Source of the DNA: an uncultured Gammaproteobacteria bacterium
GTDB taxonomy: Bacteria > Pseudomonadota > Gammaproteobacteria > Rariloculales > Rariloculaceae
Direction: 5' to 3'
DNA length: 27,718 bases
NCBI GenBank assembly: GCA_946887385.1
Contig: CAMPKU010000019.1
Location: forward strand, 1 to 27,718
Shown here: positions 22,711 to 27,718 of the stretch, one piece after another
Position numbering within the stretch: the first letter of the stretch is position 1
Layout: each line of letters begins with the position of its first letter
Notes under the pieces: generated by a model
Database searches by the model: none
Seen by the model: only the letters and a program-made list of their open reading frames with translations
Told to the model about the DNA's origin: nothing
Program-made: the position numbers and the translations under genes

Positions 22711-23113
22711 GCCCGAATCGCGCGGGTCTCGGCCCTGGCACGCAATCTATTTCGAATTATTCGCCGTCCTGCGTCTTCCGGAGGTAGCACCGCCGATGAG
22801 CAGGCTGCCCCCGCCGCCGACGTTCACGAGCCGAACTCCACGCACGCGACGAGGTGCTAGTGTAGTCAAATGTCTGCGCGCATGCCTAGGGGTCAGAGGG
22901 ACCGTCTTCTTTAGGCGCGACTGGCGCGAGCGCGGGCGTGAGCTTTGCGTTCGCCGCCACGGCGCCACTGCTCCGTTGCAGGCGAACTCATCAGGACGGT
23001 GGCCGCGGGCCGCCATTGCGCCCTATCCGTACCGGAAGTTCCGCCCTCCGCACCTCGCCGGCGCAAAATGCGCGCGGCGTCGGTTATGTCGTGCCCGTGA
23101 CGATTATTCTCAG
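22711..23113. other. Intergenic stretch with no convincing gene
   Basis: Open frames on both strands here are Arg/Pro-rich and have no ribosome binding sites or family resemblance, as expected for chance frames in GC-rich DNA. A TGCTAGTGT box near 22855-22863 could be an extended -10 element on the plus strand, but nothing clear follows it. I see no tRNA, repeat array or riboswitch. Confidence 0.5.
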
Positions 23114-23122
23114 TGCTATATT
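23114..23122 (+). promoter_or_regulatory. Extended -10 element before the secreted-protein genes
   Basis: TGCTATATT is a good extended -10 (TGN followed by TATATT). Transcription would start near 23129, about 20 bases before ATG 23149. No good -35 is present, which is normal for extended -10 promoters. It could drive the three following genes. Confidence 0.42.
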
Positions 23123-23148
23123 CGCGCTATCGAGTTTCGGGCGTGCGC

Positions 23149-23553
23149 ATGACCAAGATGAAATCATTTTCTATCGGCTTGCTCCTGGCCGCCGGCGTCG
23201 CCACGGCCGCGTTGGCCCAAGTGGGTCATCCCGCCAAGGGCTCGTGGAGCGGGTACTGGGGCACGAGCGACGCATCGAAGCGGCGAATTCTTCTGCTCCT
23301 CGATTGGCGCGATCGACAGATCAGCGGAGTCATCAATCCCGGTCCGAATCAGGTGCCGATCGACAAAGCCGAGCTCGACGTGACCACGTGGACGTTGGAG
23401 CTCGAGGCGCAAATGCCCACCGCGAGCGGCGGCAAAGCCCGCTTCGTCACGAACGGTCAGCTCACGAATCTCGGCTCGTGGACCACGCGAACCTACTCCG
23501 GCACTTATGTGTTCGGCGATGAGACGGGCCGATTCACCGTTACGCTCAACTAG
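23149..23553 (+). CDS. Small secreted protein of unknown function
   Basis: 134 residues with a signal peptide (FSIGLLLAAGVATAALAQ). The mature part is about 110 residues, beta-rich in look, with GSWSGYWGTSDASKRRILLL, DRQISGVINPGPNQVPID, and SWTTRTYSGTYVFGDETGRF at the end. The alternation of WSGYWG, QISGVINPG and SGTYVF resembles small beta-barrel or lipocalin-like proteins, but I name no family. ATG 23149 begins the signal peptide; ATG 23158 is an alternative. It is followed 22 bases later by a DUF6152 gene and probably shares its transcript. Confidence 0.72.
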   Translation: MTKMKSFSIGLLLAAGVATAALAQVGHPAKGSWSGYWGTSDASKRRILLLLDWRDRQISGVINPGPNQVPIDKAELDVTTWTLELEAQMPTASGGKARFVTNGQLTNLGSWTTRTYSGTYVFGDETGRFTVTLN

Positions 23554-23575
23554 CTCATAGAGAGGGCGCCCTCCG

Positions 23576-23980
23576 ATGTACGCCAGATTCATCACGCTGC
23601 TTGCTGCCGTTTACGCCATCGTCGGCGCGCACTCCGCCGCGGCCCACCACTCGTTTGCCGCGGAGTTCGACGCCAACGCCCCGATCGATCTCACCGGTAC
23701 CGTCACGAAGGTCGCGTGGGCCAACCCGCACACCTTCTTTTATATAGACGTGGCGAACGCCAACGGCGAGATCGAGAACTGGGCACTCGAGATGGGCAGC
23801 CCGAACGGCTTGATGCGCCGCGGCTGGACGCGCGACTCGATGAAAATCGGCGACGTGGTCACCGTCACCGGTTCGCGCGCGAAGGACGGCAGCTATAAAG
23901 GCAACGCGCGCTCCGTCACGTTGTCGACGGGCCGGCGGCTGTTCGCCGGCTCGAGCCAAGAGAACGCCGAGTCGAATTGA
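23576..23980 (+). CDS. DUF6152 family secreted protein
   Basis: A 134-residue protein with a signal peptide (FITLLAAVYAIVGAHSAAA) followed immediately by HHSFAAEFDANAPIDLTGTV, the hallmark His-His start of DUF6152. Next come KVAWANPHTFFYIDVAN, LEMGSPNGLMRRGWTRDS and KDGSYKGNARSVTL. The fold is probably a small OB-like beta barrel. The function is unknown; the exposed N-terminal HH could bind a metal, which is inference. It overlaps or abuts the next gene, with which such genes often occur. Confidence 0.88.
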   Translation: MYARFITLLAAVYAIVGAHSAAAHHSFAAEFDANAPIDLTGTVTKVAWANPHTFFYIDVANANGEIENWALEMGSPNGLMRRGWTRDSMKIGDVVTVTGSRAKDGSYKGNARSVTLSTGRRLFAGSSQENAESN

Positions 23981-24003
23981 CGCTGCTACCGAGGGACATC
24001 CAC

Positions 24004-24834
24004 GTGAGGAACACGCTTCCCCTGCTCCACGTTGCCGCGCTCGCGGCTGCGATCGCGACCGCAATCGCAGTGCCGGCCTCGAGCAGCGCGCAACGGGCCG
24101 GCTCTGCAGCCGGCGACGCGCAGACGGCGCCTGCGCCTACACCTCGCCTCGCCGACGGCACCGTCGATCTCGGCGGTGACGGTATCTGGAGCCAACCGTG
24201 GATCACCGATTTCGGCCGGCAACTCGTCGGCGGTGCCGACGCGGAAATTCCGTTCCTGCCGTGGACGAAGGCGATGTACGACTATAACAAGGCCACCGAA
24301 GTCGCCTACGACCCGCAAGGGTTCTGCTTGCCGCCCGGCGGGCCGCGCATGTTCGGCACGCCGTACCCGGCGGAGTTTCTCCAGGAAGACGACCGCATCG
24401 TCGTGATCTTCGAAGGCGGTGCGCACGTCTGGCGGGAGATCCACATGGACGGCCGGCCGCTGCCGAAGCGGGAAGAGCTCAACCCCACGTATTTCGGTTA
24501 CTCCGTCGGGCGTTGGGAGGGCGACACGCTCGTCATCGAGACTACCGGGTTCAATGAGAAGACATGGCTGAACTTCAACGGCACGATGCATACCGACGAG
24601 CTGTACACCGTCGAGCGCATCACCCGGCCGAATCGCGACACGCTGCACTACGAGGCGACCATCGACGACCCCGGCGCCTACAGCGAGCCGTGGACGGTGG
24701 CATGGGACATCCCCTGGAGCGAAGGCGAGGAGCTCGCCGAGTACATCTGCCAGGAGAACAATCAGTTCTTGCTCGATCTGAAGGACGACTTCGGTAACCC
24801 GTTCTTCGAGGACATCCCCACGCAGAACCCTTGA
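24004..24834 (+). CDS. Secreted protein of an uncharacterised family found with DUF6152
   Basis: About 276 residues. I choose GTG 24004, preceded by GAGGGAC at about 8 bases, since it begins the signal peptide (LHVAALAAAIATAIAVPASS); a TTG at 23977 overlapping the DUF6152 stop is an alternative. The mature protein reads DGIWSQPWITDFG, VAYDPQGFCLPPGGPRMFGT, IHMDGRPLPKREELNPTYFG and GRWEGDTLVIETTGFNEKTW. It then has TDELYTVERITRPNRDTLHY and DDPGAYSEPWTVAWDIPW. The second half matches the gene starting at 26790. A single Cys in the PQGFCLPPGG motif and one near the C-terminus might form a disulfide. The function is unknown. Confidence 0.8.
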   Translation: MRNTLPLLHVAALAAAIATAIAVPASSSAQRAGSAAGDAQTAPAPTPRLADGTVDLGGDGIWSQPWITDFGRQLVGGADAEIPFLPWTKAMYDYNKATEVAYDPQGFCLPPGGPRMFGTPYPAEFLQEDDRIVVIFEGGAHVWREIHMDGRPLPKREELNPTYFGYSVGRWEGDTLVIETTGFNEKTWLNFNGTMHTDELYTVERITRPNRDTLHYEATIDDPGAYSEPWTVAWDIPWSEGEELAEYICQENNQFLLDLKDDFGNPFFEDIPTQNP

Positions 24835-24852
24835 GCCGGCGCTGCCGCCCGC

Positions 24853-26070
24853 TCAAGCCTTGACAGGCGCGCGCGCCGGCGCGGCCGTGTGCGGCAACAG
24901 TGCCGCGAGCAAGCCGATCGCCGGCAGGAACGAGCAGATCGAGAAGACGAACGCGATGCCGCGCGCGTCGGCCACTTGCCCCAGCAACGCCGCCCCCACG
25001 CCGCCGAGCCCGAACGCGAGGCCGAAAAACAGCCCGGCTACGGTGCCGACGCGAAACGGCACGAGCTCCTGCCCATAAACCACGATCGCCGGAAATGCCG
25101 ACGCGAGAATCAGACCGATCGGCACGGTTAGAACCGCAGTCCAAAACAGGTTCGCATAGGGCAGCGCGAGCGTGAACGGCAGCACGCCGAGAATCGAAAA
25201 CCAAATGACGAACTTGCGCCCGAACCGGTCGCCGAGCGCGCCGCCGGCAACCGTACCCACCGCGACGGACGCCAAATAGACGAACAACAGCAGCTGCGCC
25301 GAGCCCACTTGGAGCTCGAAGCGGTCGATGAGATAAAAGGTGTAGTAGCTCGACATGCTCGCCGTATACACGAACTTCGACAGCATCAGCGCCACGAGAA
25401 CCGCGAGGGCGCCCACGATTCGCCCGCGCGACAGCAGCACCGCTCGTTCCCGCGCTACTTGTGCGCGCATTCGAGCAATGCCGTGTAGAACGTACCAACG
25501 GCCTACGCCGAACAGCAGAACCATGGCAAGGACGGCCGCCAGCGCAAACCAGGCCACGCTGTGCTGCCCGTAGGTGGTGACGACGACGGCCGCCAGCGGG
25601 CCCATCGACGAGCCGACATTGCCGCCCATCTGAAACAGCGACTGTGCGAGCCCGGGCCGGCCGCCCGCGGCCATGCGCGCGACCCGCGACGACTCGGGAT
25701 GCAACACCGCCGAGCCCATTCCTACGAGCGCAGCCGCCGCGAGCAGCACGGGATAGCTGCCTGCACGCGATAGCAGCAACAGGCCGAAGAGCGTGAACGC
25801 CATGCCCGTGGCCAACGAATACGGCTGCGGCCGCTTGTCCGTGAACACGCCGATCACGGGCTGCAGCAGCGAGGCCGTGACCTGAAACGTGAACGTCAGG
25901 ATGCCGATCTGGCCGAAGGTGAGCGCGTAATTTCCCTTCAAGATGGGATACAGCGCAGGCAGCAGCGACTGCATCATGTCGTTCAACATGTGGCAGAAGC
26001 TGATCGCGGCAAGTACGGAGAACGCCGTGGTGGCGTGTTGCGAAGCGGCCGCTGTCGGAGAAGCGTTCAC
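24853..26070 (-). CDS. fsr: Fsr-like major facilitator exporter (fosmidomycin-resistance family)
   Basis: A 405-residue, 12-helix MFS protein. The N-terminal half is very close to E. coli Fsr as I remember it: FCHMLNDMMQSLLPALYPIL, LTFGQIGILTFTFQVTASLL, HPESSRVARMAAGGRPGLAQ and SLFQMGGNVGSSMGPLA. The usual MFS loop motif appears as GDRFGRK after helix 8. Fsr confers fosmidomycin resistance when overexpressed; the natural substrate is unknown. The start is GTG 26070. It is convergent with the secreted-protein genes and divergent from the zinc-finger gene. Confidence 0.9.
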   Translation of the reverse strand: MNASPTAAASQHATTAFSVLAAISFCHMLNDMMQSLLPALYPILKGNYALTFGQIGILTFTFQVTASLLQPVIGVFTDKRPQPYSLATGMAFTLFGLLLLSRAGSYPVLLAAAALVGMGSAVLHPESSRVARMAAGGRPGLAQSLFQMGGNVGSSMGPLAAVVVTTYGQHSVAWFALAAVLAMVLLFGVGRWYVLHGIARMRAQVARERAVLLSRGRIVGALAVLVALMLSKFVYTASMSSYYTFYLIDRFELQVGSAQLLLFVYLASVAVGTVAGGALGDRFGRKFVIWFSILGVLPFTLALPYANLFWTAVLTVPIGLILASAFPAIVVYGQELVPFRVGTVAGLFFGLAFGLGGVGAALLGQVADARGIAFVFSICSFLPAIGLLAALLPHTAAPARAPVKA

Positions 26071-26153
26071 GTGTAACCCAAGCCTCGAAGTTCGCGCAGC
26101 CTAGCAGAGCCGCAACCTCACCCGCGACCGCGCTCGCCGCAGCCTGCCCCCTC

Positions 26154-26159
26154 TATAAT
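26154..26159 (+). promoter_or_regulatory. Consensus -10 box directly before the PARP-finger gene
   Basis: A perfect TATAAT ends 6 bases before ATG 26166, so the expected transcript start coincides with the start codon. With no ribosome binding site visible, the message is probably leaderless. I see no strong -35 box. Confidence 0.5.
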
Positions 26160-26165
26160 CGATGC

Positions 26166-26702
26166 ATGGCCCACGTCATCGAGCCCGCGTCGAGCGGCCG
26201 CGCCAAGTGCCGCGGCTGCGACAAGCCCATCGCCAAAGGCGAGCTGCGTTTCGGCGAGCGCCATCCGAACGCGTTCGGCGACGGCGACATGACGCTGTGG
26301 TTTCACTTGCCGTGCGCCGCCTATTCCCGTCCCGAGCCGTTTCTGGAAACCCAAGGCGGGGCCGCATCGGATGCGCAGTCCGAAGCACTGACGGCAGCCG
26401 CTCGCTTCGGTATCGAGCACCGGCGCTTGCCGCGGCTGCACGGCGCGGAGCGCGCGCCGTCGGGACGCGCAACCTGCCGAAGCTGTCGCGAGCTCATCGG
26501 CAAGGGCGAATGGCGCCTGGCGCTCGTGTTCTTCGAGGAGTATCGGTTCAATCCCGGCGGCTATATCCATGCCCGCTGCGCGCAAAACTATTTCGAGACC
26601 ACGGATCTCGTCGATCGGGTCCGCCACTTTTCGCCGGATCTCGATGACGCCGAGGTTGCGGAAATCAAAGCTGCGCTCGCAGCGGCGCCCCCAGAAAAAT
26701 AG
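26166..26702 (+). CDS. Protein with two PARP-type zinc fingers
   Basis: A 178-residue cytoplasmic protein built from two copies of a PARP-type zinc finger and little else. Finger 1 (about 7-61) has SSGRAKCRGCDKPIAKGELR then FHLPCAAY, with ligands Cys15, Cys18, His47 and Cys50. Finger 2 (about 96-145) has PSGRATCRSCRELIGKGEWR then IHARCAQNYF, with Cys104, Cys107, His135 and Cys138. The S-G-R-A-x-C-x-x-C start, K-G-E-x-R turn and H-x-x-C end follow the eukaryotic PARP1 and DNA ligase III pattern, used there to sense DNA breaks. No ADP-ribosyltransferase domain is present or nearby. The role in bacteria is unknown; DNA binding is inference. Confidence 0.85.
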   Translation: MAHVIEPASSGRAKCRGCDKPIAKGELRFGERHPNAFGDGDMTLWFHLPCAAYSRPEPFLETQGGAASDAQSEALTAAARFGIEHRRLPRLHGAERAPSGRATCRSCRELIGKGEWRLALVFFEEYRFNPGGYIHARCAQNYFETTDLVDRVRHFSPDLDDAEVAEIKAALAAAPPEK

Positions 26703-26789
26703 CGTTTCGCCCGATAGAGAACACGTTCGCGTTCGCCTATTCTTCGGGCCACCTCGGCGCGCCGCCGGTTCGATTCAGGGAGCTTTCGC

Positions 26790-27718
26790 ATGGTCCGTGT
26801 CGCAACCCGTACTGTCTCCGTTCTCGCGAGCGCCGTGGCGCTAGCTCTGTCCGCCCCGGCCGGTGCCCAAGGCTTCGGCGGCGGCCCCACCGTCGAACCG
26901 TCGGCAGTGCGCGCGGTGCCCGCCGAAACGACAGCGGCCGCCGCTCAGAACCGCAACTGGAAGGCACCGCGTACTTCGTGGGGCGACCCGAGCTTCGAAG
27001 GCGTCTGGAGCACGGACGACATGCGCAGCGTGCCCACGCAGCGCCCCGAGAATTTCGGCACCCGCACCACGCTGACGCCCGAGGAATTTCAGCAGCGCGC
27101 CAGCCGCGACGAAGGCGGTGCGAACGCGGCGGCGACCCGCGAGACCTTCCTGCGCAACGAGTGGGGCATTCGTACGTTTGGCTACTCCTCGCTCGTCGTG
27201 GACCCGCCGAACGGCCGCGTGCCCGCGATGACGCCCGCGGGACTAGCGCGAGCTGCGGACCGCGACCGCGGCACGTTCGGCCCCGGCCCGTTCGACAAGT
27301 TCGAGGACTTCACGCTCTACGACCGTTGCATCACGCGCGGCGTGCTGGGCTCGACGTTGCCCGTCATCTACGGCAACGGCATGCGCATCGTGCAGAACCC
27401 GAGCTCCGTGGCCATCAGCTACGAGATGATTCACGACACCCGCATCATTCCTCTCGATCGGCGCCCGCACCTCGATGACAACATTCGGCAATGGATGGGC
27501 AACGCCCGCGGCCATTGGGAAGGCGACACGCTCGTCGTGGAGACGCGCAACTTCACCGATCAGACGAGCATCGGCGGCAACGGCAACGGCACGCGGCACA
27601 GCGAGGCTCTGACGCTGACGGAGCGCTTCACGCGCGTCGATCCCGACATGATCGAATACATCGCAACCGTAAACGATCCAGTGGCTTACACGGCTCCTTT
27701 CACGTTCCGCCTCATGAT
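26790..27718 (+). CDS. Secreted protein of an uncharacterised family, 3' end cut by window edge
   Basis: Open for 309 codons to the end of the window. A signal peptide (TVSVLASAVALALSAPAGAQ) is followed by a Gly/Ala/Pro-rich linker and the segment SWGDPSFEGVWSTDDMRSVP. Further on are YDRCITRGVLGSTLPVIYGN, SYEMIHDTRIIPLDRRPH, GHWEGDTLVVETRNFTDQTS and SEALTLTERFTRVDPDMIEY. The later motifs match the product of 24004-24834, so both belong to one family, commonly seen in many copies in environmental bacteria. AGGGAG lies 7 bases before ATG 26790. It may be envelope-located; function is unknown. Confidence 0.8.
   Translation, partial: MVRVATRTVSVLASAVALALSAPAGAQGFGGGPTVEPSAVRAVPAETTAAAAQNRNWKAPRTSWGDPSFEGVWSTDDMRSVPTQRPENFGTRTTLTPEEFQQRASRDEGGANAAATRETFLRNEWGIRTFGYSSLVVDPPNGRVPAMTPAGLARAADRDRGTFGPGPFDKFEDFTLYDRCITRGVLGSTLPVIYGNGMRIVQNPSSVAISYEMIHDTRIIPLDRRPHLDDNIRQWMGNARGHWEGDTLVVETRNFTDQTSIGGNGNGTRHSEALTLTERFTRVDPDMIEYIATVNDPVAYTAPFTFRLM

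Noticed and set aside
22747..23016. An 89-codon minus-strand frame with a Gly-rich stretch
   Set aside because: The short NVGGGGSLLIGG part looks suggestive, but the rest is Arg-rich chance sequence and no start signal is seen.
22652..23152. A 166-codon plus-strand frame in the region upstream of the secreted-protein genes
   Set aside because: Arg/Pro-rich, no ribosome binding site, crosses promoter-like sequence; no support as a gene.
1..27718. CRISPR arrays, insertion sequences, prophage genes or classical defence systems
   Set aside because: I saw no regularly spaced repeats, no transposase or integrase reading frames and no recognised defence domains. The only repeat element is the palindrome pair at 13648-13726.

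Overview
The window is GC-rich (visibly about 60-65% G+C), densely packed bacterial chromosome. The evidence points to a gammaproteobacterium: a System I cytochrome c maturation locus in ccmABCDEFGHI order, a cysT-leuZ type tRNA pair with encoded CCA ends, a TtpC-type TonB system and an Fsr-type efflux pump. I cannot name a genus. The abundance of secreted orphan families (DUF6152 and associated proteins) is reminiscent of uncultured or marine/soil lineages, but that is an impression only.

Region 1 (1-6218, minus): nine ccm genes, read from ccmA at 6218 to a ccmI truncated by the window edge. Almost every junction is a 1-4 bp overlap, so translation is probably coupled. The products export and handle heme (CcmABCD), chaperone it (CcmE), reduce apocytochrome (CcmG/H) and ligate heme (CcmF/H/I). 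CcmC has an unusual version of the family's tryptophan-rich loop. Region 2 (6219-9731): a divergent promoter region, an orphan AAA ATPase fused to an FHA domain, a small hypothetical gene, tRNA-Leu(UAA) and tRNA-Cys(GCA), a SYLF-domain protein and a HupE/UreJ-family membrane protein.

Region 3 (9732-13726, plus): a ThDP-dependent enzyme behind two nested inverted repeats, a tandem pair of small four-helix membrane proteins (DUF6644-like), and an ApbE-like lipoprotein that has lost an expected metal-binding Asp. It ends in two GGGGACGG palindromes (REP-like) lying between convergent genes. CorA follows on the minus strand.

Region 4 (14781-22455, minus) is the most striking part: nine tightly packed genes forming a TonB energising system. 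Its order is DUF3450 - TtpC-like - ExbB - ExbD - ExbD - TonB - TPR - DUF3450 - TtpC-like. The DUF3450/TtpC pair occurs twice, at both ends of the operon, with the same 4-base GTGA overlap at each junction, and ExbD is duplicated. Known TtpC systems normally have one copy of each. The region upstream holds an 18-bp perfect palindrome and a possible 45-residue membrane peptide.

Region 5 (23149-27718): three small secreted-protein genes in a row (one is DUF6152), an Fsr-like MFS exporter on the minus strand, a probably leaderless gene for a protein with two PARP-type zinc fingers, and a truncated second member of the secreted family. The best candidates for something undescribed are the doubled TtpC/DUF3450 TonB operon and the double PARP-finger protein.
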